The notes beneath the pieces were generated by a model. The model saw only the letters and a program-made list of their open reading frames with translations. It did no database searches and was not told the DNA's origin. A program made the position numbers and the translations under genes. A DNA stretch of 64,000 nt from Nocardia crassostreae. GTDB lineage: Bacteria > Actinomycetota > Actinomycetes > Mycobacteriales > Mycobacteriaceae. Where the stretch lies: the NCBI RefSeq assembly GCF_001613405.1, contig NZ_BDCH01000012.1:682001-746000 (forward strand). Reading direction: 5' to 3'. Below are positions 9,376 through 17,517 of the stretch, one piece after another (position 1 is the stretch's first letter; the number at the start of each line of letters is the position of its first letter).

Positions 9376-9849
9376 ATGTCCTACCGCAAGTTCGGCACGC
9401 TATCCGCCATTGCCACCGTCGGTGTCGCGGCGCTCATCGGGGCGAGTACGCCCGCGGCCGCCTCGAACTACATTCCGGTCAGCCTGCCGCTGACTTCCAC
9501 CGGCGCCCACGGGCTCGGCTGCGCGGGTGAGGTGTGGGGCGAGGGCAATGTCTATCCCGACGGCGATGTGCCCGGAACCGTCATCTTGCAACTCAAGGGC
9601 TGGCTGAAGGTCTTCGGCGTCCCGGCGCCGTGGTGCGGGGTCACCGCGATCGTGGACTGGCACAACAACGACACCGGCGTCTCCGGATCGGAATCGGTCT
9701 TCCTGGGCACCGGAAATGGCAGTCCGTTCTGGTGGCTCAGCCCGCAGTTGGGCAACCTGCGCCTGGTCACCGGGCCTGGTCAGGTGACCTTCACGCTGAA
9801 TACCGACCTACCGCACAGCCCCAGCGTCACCACCTTCACCGTGTACTGA
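9376..9849 (+). CDS. Small secreted protein of unknown function
   Basis: 157 residues from ATG 9376, which follows AAGGGGTTTGCC. The signal peptide runs to STPAAASN with cleavage after AAA or AAS. The mature part is beta-rich with two Cys (GLGCAG and PWCGV) that could pair, and a FWWLSPQLGNLRLVTGPGQ segment. No enzyme motif. It sits alone between the PucR regulator and a convergent VOC gene. Function unknown. Confidence 0.7.
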   Translation: MSYRKFGTLSAIATVGVAALIGASTPAAASNYIPVSLPLTSTGAHGLGCAGEVWGEGNVYPDGDVPGTVILQLKGWLKVFGVPAPWCGVTAIVDWHNNDTGVSGSESVFLGTGNGSPFWWLSPQLGNLRLVTGPGQVTFTLNTDLPHSPSVTTFTVY

Positions 9850-9853
9850 CGGC

Positions 9854-10204
9854 TCAGGGCTTGGTCTTGTCGGTGTAGAGGCTGAGCTGATTGCCGTCCG
9901 GATCGGCGAATTCGAAGAAGTCGATCAGGCCCTCGACCACGACGATCTCGCCGAGGGACAGGCCCAGGGTCGTCAGTCGTTCGTGCTCGGCGGCCACATC
10001 GGGCACCTCCAGGCGGAAGACCCAGGGCCCGCCGCCCTGCTCGACCTCCATGAGCTGGAGCCATGCCCCGCATACCTGGTACTCGGCCACGCCCGGGACC
10101 GGTTCGAGGTCGGGGGCGGGGAGTTCGAAGGTGCGCTCGTACCAGGTGCGGGCGGCCGCCAGGTCGGTCACAGGTACGCCCACGGTCACGCTCGTCGGTT
10201 TCAT
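9854..10204 (-). CDS. VOC-family (glyoxalase/bleomycin-resistance fold) protein
   Basis: 116 residues, one VOC module. The N-terminal VGVPVTDLAAARTWYERTF strand-helix and the C-terminal FFEFADPDGNQLSLY with its metal-ligand-position Glu are diagnostic. It could be a dioxygenase-like, isomerase or binding protein. It reads divergently from the metal ABC operon with about 160 bases between them. Confidence 0.75.
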   Translation of the reverse strand: MKPTSVTVGVPVTDLAAARTWYERTFELPAPDLEPVPGVAEYQVCGAWLQLMEVEQGGGPWVFRLEVPDVAAEHERLTTLGLSLGEIVVVEGLIDFFEFADPDGNQLSLYTDKTKP

Positions 10205-10328
10205 TTCGGGTCCTTTCGAGGAGATGCGACTACTCCTACCGTTCCGACGGATGGGGTGGGCGGAATTCGACAGCGGGTCGGCCGGGATGGGAAAGAACGG
10301 ACCTGACGTGAGGTTTCTGATATAGAAC

Positions 10329-10356
10329 TTGAAAGTTCGGTCTACCGAATATTAAT
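10329..10356 (+). promoter_or_regulatory. Promoter with embedded palindromic operator for metal ABC operon
   Basis: TTGAAA (10329-10334) and ATTAAT (10351-10356) are separated by 16 bases and could be -35 and -10. Between them lies a perfect palindrome TTCGGT-CT-ACCGAA at 10336-10349. A repressor bound there would block RNA polymerase. The downstream genes are a Mn/Fe-type importer, so a DtxR/MntR-class or Fur-class metal repressor is the natural candidate (inference). Confidence 0.55.
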
Positions 10357-10364
10357 CTTGGTTG

Positions 10365-11286
10365 ATGAAGGTTTGGCTCCAACGCTCTCTCGGAGCACTG
10401 GTCGTGGGCACGCTGGCGTTCGCGATGACCGCGTGCGGGGGGCAGCGCCGGTGGCGACAATGGGAAGCCCACGGTGCTGACCACGTTCACCGTGCTGGCC
10501 GATATCGCGCGGAATGTGGCGGGCGATCATCTGACCGTCGAGTCGATCACCAAGGCGGGCGCGGAGATTCACGGCTACGAGCCGACGCCGGGCGATATCA
10601 AGAAGGCGTCCAAGGCCGATCTGATCCTGGACAACGGGCTGAACCTGGAGGCGTGGTTCACGCAGTTCCTGTCCGATGTGAAGGTGGACCACGTGGTGGT
10701 CAGCGAGGGCGTCACCCCGATCGATATCGGCGAGGACGCCTACCGGGGCAAGCCCAATCCGCACGCGTGGATGTCGCCGCTGAACGTGCAGACCTACGTC
10801 GACAATATGGTGCGCGCCTTCGGTGAACTCGCTCCCGAGCACGCCGCCGACTTCCGGGCCAATGGCGAGAAGTACAAGACCGAACTGGGCGCGGTGCAGA
10901 CCGAACTGGTGAACAAGCTCAGCGGGCTGCCCGCCAATCAGCGGGCGCTGGTGACCTGCGAAGGCGCGTTCTCCTACCTGGCGCGCGATGCGGGGCTGAC
11001 CGAGAAGTACATCTGGGCGGTGAATGCCGAGCAGCAGGCCACGCCGCAGCAGATCGCCTCCGCCATCGACTTCGTCAAGCAGAACCAGGTGCCCGCGGTC
11101 TTCTGTGAGTCCACGGTGTCGGATGCGCCCATGCAGCGGGTGGTCGAGGCGTCCGGCTCGACCTTCGGCGGTGTGCTGTACGTGGATTCGCTGTCGGAGG
11201 CCGACGGGCCGGTGCCGACCTATCTGGATCTGATCCGCCACGACGCCAAGACCATCGGCGCGGCGCTGACGGGACAGCGGTCATGA
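10365..11286 (+). pseudogene. Mn/Fe ABC transporter substrate-binding lipoprotein (frameshifted near N-terminus)
   Basis: Cluster A-I metal-binding protein like SitA/PsaA. It starts at ATG 10365 with a lipoprotein signal ending MTACGG (Cys24). Directly after it a run of six G (10437-10442) puts the rest in another frame; removing one G restores a protein of about 306 residues. Metal ligands are visible: His in HGYEPTP, His in NPHAWMSP, Glu in CEGAFSYL, Asp in YVDSLS. No His-rich loop is present, favouring Mn or Fe over Zn. Its TGA overlaps the ATPase ATG. Sequencing error is more likely than true inactivation, because the rest of the operon is well preserved. Confidence 0.8.
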
Positions 11287-12015
11287 CCAAGGCCATCGAC
11301 GTCAGCGGCGTGAGCGTGCGCTATGGGGACGTGCTCGCGCTCGACAATGTCGATATGGCACTGGATCCCGGCCGCGTCTGCGGTTTGATCGGCATGAACG
11401 GCTCGGGCAAGTCGACGCTGTTCAAAACCATTATGGGCCTGGTCGAACCGGGCCGCGGCGCGGTCCGGATCAATGGCGACACGCCGAAATCCGCACGGCG
11501 CGCAGGCATTCTGGGCTATGTGCCGCAGGCCGAGGACGTGGACTGGACCTTCCCGCTGTCGGTGCGCGATGTGGTCATGACCGGCCGCTACGGGCAGATG
11601 GGCTGGACCCGCCGCCCCCCGCAAGGCCGATCGCGATGCGGTGGCGCACGCCCTCGAACGCGTGGAGCTCACCGATCTGGCCGACCGGCAGATCGGGCAG
11701 CTCTCCGGCGGGCAGAAGAAGCGCGCCTTCGTGGCCCGCGGCCTGGCGCAGGGCGCGACCATCCTGCTGCTCGACGAACCGTTCGCGGGCGTCGACAAGC
11801 GTTCGGAGGCGACGATCACCACGCTGCTGCGTGAGTTGGCCGCCGACGGCGCGACCATTCTGGTGTCGACGCACGATCTGCACGCCCTGCCCGGGCTGGC
11901 CGACGAGGCGGTGTTGCTCATGCAAACCGTGCTCGCCCACGGCGATCCGGACGAGGTCCTGCTCCCCGAGAATCTGGCCCGGGCCTTCGGCCTGGATGTG
12001 CTGAACCGGGTCTGA
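11283..12015 (+). pseudogene. Metal ABC transporter ATPase (frameshifted)
   Basis: Starts ATG 11283, coupled to the binding-protein stop. Walker A GMNGSGKST is near residue 40. After WTRRP a run of six C (11615-11620) shifts the frame; with five C the protein reads on as RKADRDAVAHALERVELTDL, then LSGGQKKRAF and Walker B ILLLDEPFAGVD, about 243 residues in total. This is the SitB/ZnuC type. It is the second homopolymer frameshift in the same operon, which argues for base-calling error. Confidence 0.8.
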
Positions 12016-12051
12016 ACCCGGCCGAGATAGACAGCGAGTGCGAACAATCCG

Positions 12052-12936
12052 ATGAGCGTCACCGAAATCTTCATCGACCCACTGCGTTACGAGTTCATGG
12101 TGCGCGCGCTGGCGACCACCGTGACCGCGGCGGTCGTCTGCGCGGTGCTGTCCTGCTGGCTGGTGCTCATCGGCTGGTCGCTCATGGGCGATGCGGTCTC
12201 GCACGCGGTGCTGCCCGGTGTGGTGCTGGCCTACATTCTCGGCGTGCCGTTCGCGGTGGGCGCCATCGTCTTCGGCTTCCTGGCTGTCGCGCTCATCGGC
12301 ATCGTCCGCGACACCAGCCGCATCAAGGAAGACGCCGCCATCGGCATCGTGTTCACCACGCTGTTCGCCTTCGGTCTGGTGCTGGTCTCGGTGACGCCCA
12401 GCCAAACCGACCTCAACCACATCGTTTTCGGCAATCTGCTCGGCGTCAGCCGCGGGGAACTGATCCAGATCGTCATCCTGGCGGCGGTCACCCTGGCCGT
12501 GCTGGTGCTCAAGCGCCGCGATTTCACCCTGTACGCCTTCGATCAGACGCATGCGCACGCCATCGGACTCAATCCGCGACTGCTCGGCACCGCCCTGCTC
12601 GGACTGCTGGCCTTGACGGCAGTGGTCGCCCTGCAGGCGGTCGGCGTGGTGCTCGTGGTCGCCATGCTCATCATTCCTGGCTCGACCGCGTACCTGCTCA
12701 CCGACCGTTTCGGCCGCATGCTGGTGATCGCCCCCGTGGTCTCCGTCGCCTGCGCGGTGACCGGCCTGTACGTGAGCTACCACCTCGATACCGCCCCCGG
12801 CGGCATGGTGGTCGTCGTGCAGGGCGTGGTGTTCACCCTCGTCTACCTGTTCGCCCCGCGGCAGGGCGTCATCGGGCGTCGCCTCGCCGCCGCCCGGCAC
12901 CGCCGCACCGGGGCGGCCGCGGCGCTCGCCGGTTAA
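12052..12936 (+). CDS. Metal ABC transporter permease (SitC/ZnuB type)
   Basis: 294 residues, eight or nine membrane helices, ABC-3 family. LMGDAVSHAVLPGVVLAY is the conserved cytoplasmic region and LDTAPGGMVVVVQGVVF the C-terminal signature. It begins 37 bases after the ATPase. Sit-type systems often encode two permeases; only one is found here, so it would act as a homodimer. It converges with a TetR-type gene, the two ends overlapping by four bases. Confidence 0.85.
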   Translation: MSVTEIFIDPLRYEFMVRALATTVTAAVVCAVLSCWLVLIGWSLMGDAVSHAVLPGVVLAYILGVPFAVGAIVFGFLAVALIGIVRDTSRIKEDAAIGIVFTTLFAFGLVLVSVTPSQTDLNHIVFGNLLGVSRGELIQIVILAAVTLAVLVLKRRDFTLYAFDQTHAHAIGLNPRLLGTALLGLLALTAVVALQAVGVVLVVAMLIIPGSTAYLLTDRFGRMLVIAPVVSVACAVTGLYVSYHLDTAPGGMVVVVQGVVFTLVYLFAPRQGVIGRRLAAARHRRTGAAAALAG

Positions 12937-13514
12937 TCCGGCGCGGGCGTGCGCAGGATGGCAATGGCCACGGCGCAGATGTCCGGCGCCAGTCCGGGCA
13001 GATCCTCGGGCCCGGATGCGATGAGCTGCTGGCGAATTCGATCGTCGATCCCGCCGATCAGGAAGGCCAGCATGCCCTCGGAGGGCGTGCCGCCGAGTTC
13101 ACCCTGTTCGACGCCCACGTGGTGCGCGCCGCGCATGCGGTCGACGAACACCCCGTTCATGCGCGCCCGGAAGTGCGCGATCTCCGGTCCGGCGGCGAGC
13201 GCCTCGACGTGCAGCGCGCGGGCCACATCGGGTTCGGTGGCGAGCAGTTCGAGATAGACGGTCAGGGAGCGCCGCACCAGCTGCTGCCAGTCGAGCCGGT
13301 CGGCCGGTGCGAGCGCCTCGTCCAGATGATGCTGGGCGACCGTGACGCCGCCTTCCAGCCCGGCCAGGGCCAGTCGCCCCCGCTGCGAGGCGAGCACTTC
13401 CTCCCGGCTCAAAGCGCTGGGACCCGGGCGAAGTCGCTGGGTGACCGGTGGATCGAGTTGCACCGCTTCACTGTATCGAGGCGCGCCGCCGGATTGGACT
13501 GATCGTTCGACCAT
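12933..13514 (-). CDS. TetR-family ligand-binding domain protein lacking the DNA-binding helix-turn-helix
   Basis: 193 residues from ATG 13514. The N-terminus (about 35 residues, ending ALSREEVLASQRGRL) is the usual lead-in to a TetR helix-turn-helix. It then jumps straight to LAGLEGGVTVAQHHLDEAL, which is normally the start of the ligand domain. Some 45-50 residues holding the whole helix-turn-helix are missing, with the frame kept. The C-terminal ligand domain looks intact. As written it could not bind DNA as a TetR dimer; it is either a real in-frame deletion or an assembly collapse. Confidence 0.7.
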   Translation of the reverse strand: MVERSVQSGGAPRYSEAVQLDPPVTQRLRPGPSALSREEVLASQRGRLALAGLEGGVTVAQHHLDEALAPADRLDWQQLVRRSLTVYLELLATEPDVARALHVEALAAGPEIAHFRARMNGVFVDRMRGAHHVGVEQGELGGTPSEGMLAFLIGGIDDRIRQQLIASGPEDLPGLAPDICAVAIAILRTPAPD

Positions 13515-13523
13515 CGACAAAAC

Positions 13524-13539
13524 ATACGACCGACCGTAT
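13524..13539. promoter_or_regulatory. TetR-type operator, copy 1
   Basis: ATACG-ACCGAC-CGTAT, a palindrome with 5-base arms and 6-base centre, lies between the divergent TetR-like gene (start 13514) and the DUF3237 gene (start 13551). A near-identical site occurs at 14664-14679. Confidence 0.6.
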
Positions 13540-13550
13540 AGTTTTGGAGC

Positions 13551-14027
13551 ATGGATACACGAGTGCGGGATGTCGCGGGAATCGATACCGAGCTGCTGTT
13601 CGATGTGGTCATCGATCTGGAGCCGCCCTTGCCCGTCGGCGGCGGGCGGGTGTTGTTCCGCGCGGCCGGAGGGTCGTTCGAGGGCCCGAAGCTGCGCGGG
13701 GAGGTGGTGTCCGGCGGCGGGGACTGGGCTCGGTTCCGGCCGGACGGGAGCATGACCCTGGACGTCCGGCTGACCCTGCGCACCGAGGACGGGGCACTGG
13801 TGGAGATGACCTACGGCGGGCGGTGGATCATGCCCGAGGATGTGCGGGCCGAGCTGGGCGATCCCGCGACGCGGCATCTCGTGGATCCGGCCTTCTACTA
13901 CTTCCGTACTTCGCCGCTGTTCGAAACCGGTGCGCCGCAGTACCTGTGGTTGAACGAGTTGGTTTGTGTAGGAACGGGATATCCGGTGCAAGGCGGGGTC
14001 GCCTACCGGGTGTTCGAAGTTCTGTAA
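13551..14027 (+). CDS. DUF3237-family protein
   Basis: 158 residues. The pattern ELLFDVVIDLEPP, GGRVLFRAAGGSFEGPKLRGEV, then DWARFRPDGSMTLDVRLTL and FETGAPQYLWLNE matches the DUF3237 beta-barrel family, whose function is unknown. It is flanked by two TetR-type genes and the same operator motif occurs ahead of it and ahead of the downstream TetR gene, so the three form one regulatory unit. Confidence 0.8.
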   Translation: MDTRVRDVAGIDTELLFDVVIDLEPPLPVGGGRVLFRAAGGSFEGPKLRGEVVSGGGDWARFRPDGSMTLDVRLTLRTEDGALVEMTYGGRWIMPEDVRAELGDPATRHLVDPAFYYFRTSPLFETGAPQYLWLNELVCVGTGYPVQGGVAYRVFEVL

Positions 14028-14029
14028 CC

Positions 14030-14665
14030 CTATTCGGGGGCGGTGAGCAGGGTGCCCAGAATGCGGTGCACCCTGCTCTCGGCATCCGTATCGTCCAGGC
14101 GCAGTGCGGTATTGGTCGCAGTGAGGACGGCCGCCAGCTGAAAGGCGGCGAGATCCGGGTCCAGCGGCGCGATCTCGCCGCCGTCGACCGCCGTGCGCAG
14201 TTCCGCCGCGAGCACCGCCACCCAATCCCGATGCTGTTGTGCGAGGGCATCGCGAATGACGCCGGGGCGGCTGTCGAATTCGGCGAGATTGGCCGACCAG
14301 AAGCACCCGCCCGGCAGCAGCGGTTCGCCCGCATAGCGGAGCCAGTGCTCGACCAGGGTCCGCACCCGCGCCGCACCCGCGGCCGCCGGGCTCGCCGGGC
14401 GGATGACGGCATCGATGAACACCGTGCGCGCCTCGTCCACCGTGGCCAGCTGGAGTTGTTCCTTGGTGCGGAACAGGGTTTGAATGCCCGCCTTGCTGAT
14501 CCCCAGCTCATCGGCGAGACGGCCGAAGCTCAGACCGTAGAGGCCCTCGGCCGAGGCGATATCGACGGCGCGGCGGGTCACGGCCTTCCGGGAGCGCGCG
14601 CCGCGGCGCAGGCGGCGATCGGCGATATCCTCCGGATCGACGGGTTCGGCGGCTGAGCTAACCAT
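14030..14665 (-). CDS. TetR-family transcriptional regulator
   Basis: 211 residues. Helix-turn-helix at about residues 33-73: AVDIASAEGLYGLSFGRLADELGISKAGIQTLF, then a C-terminal ligand domain of the TetR_C type (GGCFWSANLAEFDSRPG). The operator at 14664-14679 overlaps its start codon, indicating autoregulation; the matching operator at 13524 suggests that it also controls the DUF3237 gene, whose 3' end it faces. Confidence 0.85.
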   Translation of the reverse strand: MVSSAAEPVDPEDIADRRLRRGARSRKAVTRRAVDIASAEGLYGLSFGRLADELGISKAGIQTLFRTKEQLQLATVDEARTVFIDAVIRPASPAAAGAARVRTLVEHWLRYAGEPLLPGGCFWSANLAEFDSRPGVIRDALAQQHRDWVAVLAAELRTAVDGGEIAPLDPDLAAFQLAAVLTATNTALRLDDTDAESRVHRILGTLLTAPE

Positions 14666-14679
14666 ACGGCCGATCGTAT
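14664..14679. promoter_or_regulatory. TetR-type operator, copy 2
   Basis: ATACG-GCCGAT-CGTAT, same arms and spacing as the site at 13524-13539, with the flanking C and G extending the palindrome to 6-base arms. It overlaps the ATG of the TetR gene at 14665, so repressor binding would occlude the transcript start. Confidence 0.6.
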
Positions 14680-14692
14680 GCCAGCGTAGGCG

Positions 14693-15343
14693 CTACTGCG
14701 ACAACGCCATGGCGGTGCGCACTTGCTCCGGATCGAGCGGCGCGCCGGGCAGCGGATGAGCCGCGCCGCTGCGCAGGCCGTCCAGGAAGATCGCCAGATG
14801 CCGCCGCCAGGCTTCCGGCGCCGCCGCCCGAATCCCTTCGGTGGCGCGCACTCCCGACCACAGCAGTAGCCCGATATCGGTCGTGTCCACATCGGCGCGC
14901 AGCGCACCGCTGTCCTGTGCGCGGCGCACCAGTTGCTGGAACAGGATGTGGCCGCGCGCCTTGGTCTGTTCGATCGGCGAGTCGGCGGGCAGGGAGCACA
15001 CGCAGATATCGGTGAAACCCCGGTCCCCGGCCTGTGATTCGGCCAGCCACAGGAGGTGCTCGACGAGCCCGGTCCACGGATCGGGGGCGCGCAGTGCGGC
15101 TTCGGCGCGTTCGACGGATTCGGCCACCCGTTCGTGCAATGCCGCGTCGATGAGGGCGTCTCGGGTGGGGAAGTGGTTGTAGAGCGTTCCGATGCTGGCC
15201 CCGGCATCGCGGGCGACACCGGCCAGGGACGCCTTGAGGCCCTCGGTGCGGAAGCGCTGCCGGGCCGCGGCCAGGACCCGGTCCCGATTGTCCCGTGCGT
15301 CGCGGCGGCGCTGGCGCGGGGCGATGTCGGTGTGTCCGGGCAT
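14693..15343 (-). CDS. TetR-family transcriptional regulator
   Basis: 216 residues. Helix-turn-helix at about residues 20-65 (VLAAARQRFRTEGLKASLAGV, then GASIGTLYNHFPTRDALIDA) and a SBP-like TetR C-terminal domain of the type common in actinobacteria. Divergent from a short-chain dehydrogenase-like gene. The 100-base gap holds three copies of a 16-base palindrome, the presumed binding sites. Confidence 0.87.
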   Translation of the reverse strand: MPGHTDIAPRQRRRDARDNRDRVLAAARQRFRTEGLKASLAGVARDAGASIGTLYNHFPTRDALIDAALHERVAESVERAEAALRAPDPWTGLVEHLLWLAESQAGDRGFTDICVCSLPADSPIEQTKARGHILFQQLVRRAQDSGALRADVDTTDIGLLLWSGVRATEGIRAAAPEAWRRHLAIFLDGLRSGAAHPLPGAPLDPEQVRTAMALSQ

Positions 15344-15360
15344 GGCTTGATCCTAACAAC

Positions 15361-15421
15361 TTGAGAACCCACTCGACTTCGCGCTAAGTTGAGAGGGCAC
15401 TCAAATTGAGTGGGTTCTCAA
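15361..15421. promoter_or_regulatory. Triple TetR operator TTGAG-N6-CTCAA
   Basis: Three sites: 15361-15376 (TTGAG-AACCCA-CTCGA, one mismatch), 15389-15404 (TTGAG-AGGGCA-CTCAA) and 15406-15421 (TTGAG-TGGGTT-CTCAA). The outer two also pair with each other as a 14-base perfect inverted repeat. They fill the gap between the divergent TetR and SDR genes. Confidence 0.7.
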
Positions 15422-15443
15422 CTTATCTGCGAAAGGATGCCCC

Positions 15444-16148
15444 ATGCCGCATCTCGCCGTCTTCGGAGCCGGTCCCGCCCTCGGCCTGTCCGCCGCCCGC
15501 CGCTTCGGCAAGGCCGGGTACTCGGTCACGCTCATCGGGCGCACCGCCGCCACGCTGGACACCCTGCGCGACAGCCTGACCTCGGACGGAGTGGTGACCG
15601 ACGGTCTCACCGCCGACCTCGCCGAGCCCGATCAGGCGGCTGCCGCCCTGCGGGATCTCGAGGCCCGGCACGGCCTGCCCGATGTCGTCGTCTACAGCCC
15701 GGGCGATGTCAGCAGGCTGCCGGTGAACGTGCTCTCCCTCGATGTCGACACCCTGCGGAGCTGGCTGCCGCTGCACCTGCTGACCCCCGTGCGATTGCTG
15801 CACGAGCTGGTCCCCGCCATGGCCGACCGCGGCCACGGCGCGGTGATCTTCGGGCACGGCTCCTCGATCCGCCAGCCCATGCCGGATCTGGCCAGCGTCA
15901 GCGTCCCGCAGGCCGGACTGGTGAACTACCTGCACGCCATCGACGCGCAGGTGCGCTCCCGCGGCGTGCGGGTCGGCAGCCTCCAGATCGGCCGGTTGAT
16001 CCATCGCAGCGCGGTCGCGGCGCTGCTCGACTCCGGTCATTTCGACGGTGTCGACGCCGGGCAGATCGTGCGGGTGGATCCGGACGAGCTGGCCGAGCAG
16101 GTCTTCGAGATGGCCACCACCGATACCGCGGTCGAGCGGGCCGCCTGA
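15444..16148 (+). CDS. SDR-fold protein lacking the catalytic Tyr/Lys pair
   Basis: 234 residues. The nucleotide-binding motif FGAGPALGLSAARRFGKAG is at the N-terminus, with TLIGRT following. Where classical SDRs have YxxxK the sequence reads ASVSVPQAGLVNYL, so the catalytic Tyr and Lys are absent, although SSIRQPM keeps the Ser. It may bind a nucleotide without reductase activity or use other residues. Behind the triple operator and divergent from its TetR regulator; probably induced by a lipophilic or toxic compound (inference). Confidence 0.7.
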   Translation: MPHLAVFGAGPALGLSAARRFGKAGYSVTLIGRTAATLDTLRDSLTSDGVVTDGLTADLAEPDQAAAALRDLEARHGLPDVVVYSPGDVSRLPVNVLSLDVDTLRSWLPLHLLTPVRLLHELVPAMADRGHGAVIFGHGSSIRQPMPDLASVSVPQAGLVNYLHAIDAQVRSRGVRVGSLQIGRLIHRSAVAALLDSGHFDGVDAGQIVRVDPDELAEQVFEMATTDTAVERAA

Positions 16149-16220
16149 GCATGGCAACTGTCATGCCCGAGAGGTGATGGTTGGCAGATTCGGCGGGGCC
16201 GGTGCGTCCGTAGCGTCAAT

Positions 16221-16248
16221 TCCCGTAGCGCACAGTCGAATTACGGGA
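16221..16248 (+). promoter_or_regulatory. Hairpin that sequesters the ribosome binding site
   Basis: TCCCGTA (16221-16227) pairs with TACGGGA (16242-16248), and the right arm contains the GGGAGA ribosome site for ATG 16257. Folding of the mRNA would hide this site. Confidence 0.4.
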
Positions 16249-16256
16249 GATCCGAT

Positions 16257-16943
16257 ATGAACGTCACCACAGCGGCCGTCAGCGGCGCGGATCCGATCGC
16301 CGGATCGGCCGCTCCGGGTCGTCCGTCCCTGCTGCGGATGCTGGCCCCGATCATCCGCGACCTCGCCGTCCCCGTCGCCGCCTACTTCGCGCTGAAGGCG
16401 CTGGGCTACTCCGACTTCCTGGCGCTGCTGCTGGGCGCGGTGTGCTCGGCGCTCATCGTGGTCGTCGAGGTGATCCGGGCGCGGCGCATCGATCCGCTGG
16501 CGGCGATCGTGCTGGGCGGCTTCGTCATCGGGCTGATCGGTTCCATGATCAGCGGGGACGCGCGGACGCTCGTCATCCGCGATTCCTTCGGCACCGCTGC
16601 CGTCGGCCTCGCCTTCCTGATCAGCGCGCTGATCTCGCGGCCGCTGACCTACGCCGCGGCGCGCAAGTTCCTGGCCACGACCGATCCGGCGCACCTCCCG
16701 GCCATGGAGGAGGCCTATCGCACCGTCGCCGCCGTGTCCCGCGCGCACCTCCGGCTCTCGGTCATGTGGGGCGCCGGACTGCTCGGCGAGGCCGTGCTGC
16801 GCATCGTGCTGGCCTATCGGCTGTCGGTGTCCACCATGGCCTGGCTGTCGAGCGTGCTCATGGTGGCGACCATGAGTGTCTTGATGACCATCAATATCCG
16901 GGCCGTCAAGAAGCTGCGGCAGCAGAACCACGACACGAATTAA
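16257..16943 (+). CDS. VC0807-family integral membrane protein
   Basis: 228 residues with about five or six membrane helices. IIRDLAVPVAAYFALKALGYSDFLALLLGAVCSAL and the RRIDPLAAIVLGGFVIGLI segment match the VC0807 family, whose function is unknown. A hairpin overlaps its ribosome site. It stands alone between the SDR-like gene and the VOC-flavoprotein pair. Confidence 0.7.
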   Translation: MNVTTAAVSGADPIAGSAAPGRPSLLRMLAPIIRDLAVPVAAYFALKALGYSDFLALLLGAVCSALIVVVEVIRARRIDPLAAIVLGGFVIGLIGSMISGDARTLVIRDSFGTAAVGLAFLISALISRPLTYAAARKFLATTDPAHLPAMEEAYRTVAAVSRAHLRLSVMWGAGLLGEAVLRIVLAYRLSVSTMAWLSSVLMVATMSVLMTINIRAVKKLRQQNHDTN

Positions 16944-17025
16944 GCGGATGTGATTAACTCCGACCAGAGGGGTGGGCGCGGACCGGCGACGGTCCGCGCC
17001 CCTTCGGTCGTGGAGCGGAGTTGCG

Positions 17026-17517
17026 ATGGGCGTGGCCGACGGGCCCGTCACCCAGATCGCCTGGGTGGTGGCCGATGTGGAGCGGGCCGCGAAGTATCTG
17101 GGCGCGGCACTGGGCGCGGGCGCGTGGACCCGCATGCCGGAGGTGGCTTTCGGACCCGAAAGCTGCACCTACCGTGGCGAACCGGCGGATTTCACGGCGC
17201 ACATCTCGCTGGCCTACCAGGGGGATACGCAACTCGAGCTGATCCAGCCGGTGCGCGGGCGGTCGATCTACACCGAGTTCCTGGAGCGCGGCGGTCCGGG
17301 CCTGCACCACATCTGCCTGGAGCCCGCCGACTTCGACGCGGCGCTGAAAGACGCCGCGGCGCAGGGGATCGACATCGTGCAGCAGGGCGATATGGGCGGG
17401 CAGATGCGCTTCGCCTATCTGGACGGCGCGGCGGCCGGAGTGCCGTTCCTCGAGCTCGCCGAGATCGGGGCGAATATGCGCGTGTTCTTCGACCGGATCA
17501 AGAAGGGTGCGCGATGA
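17026..17517 (+). CDS. VOC-family protein, methylmalonyl-CoA epimerase-like
   Basis: 163 residues from ATG 17026, preceded by GGAGCGGAG. ITQ-type start TQIAWVVADVERAAKYLGAALG, then LELIQPVRGRSIYTEFLERGGPGLHHICL with metal-ligand His and Glu spacing like epimerase/glyoxalase members. Its TGA overlaps the ATG of the flavoprotein (ATGA), so the two probably act on one substrate, such as a steroid- or CoA-linked intermediate. Confidence 0.75.
   Translation: MGVADGPVTQIAWVVADVERAAKYLGAALGAGAWTRMPEVAFGPESCTYRGEPADFTAHISLAYQGDTQLELIQPVRGRSIYTEFLERGGPGLHHICLEPADFDAALKDAAAQGIDIVQQGDMGGQMRFAYLDGAAAGVPFLELAEIGANMRVFFDRIKKGAR

Noticed and set aside
11615..11620. Programmed frameshift in the metal ABC ATPase
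   Set aside because: The same operon has a similar break in the binding-protein gene, there is no stimulatory structure, and homopolymer base-calling error explains both.
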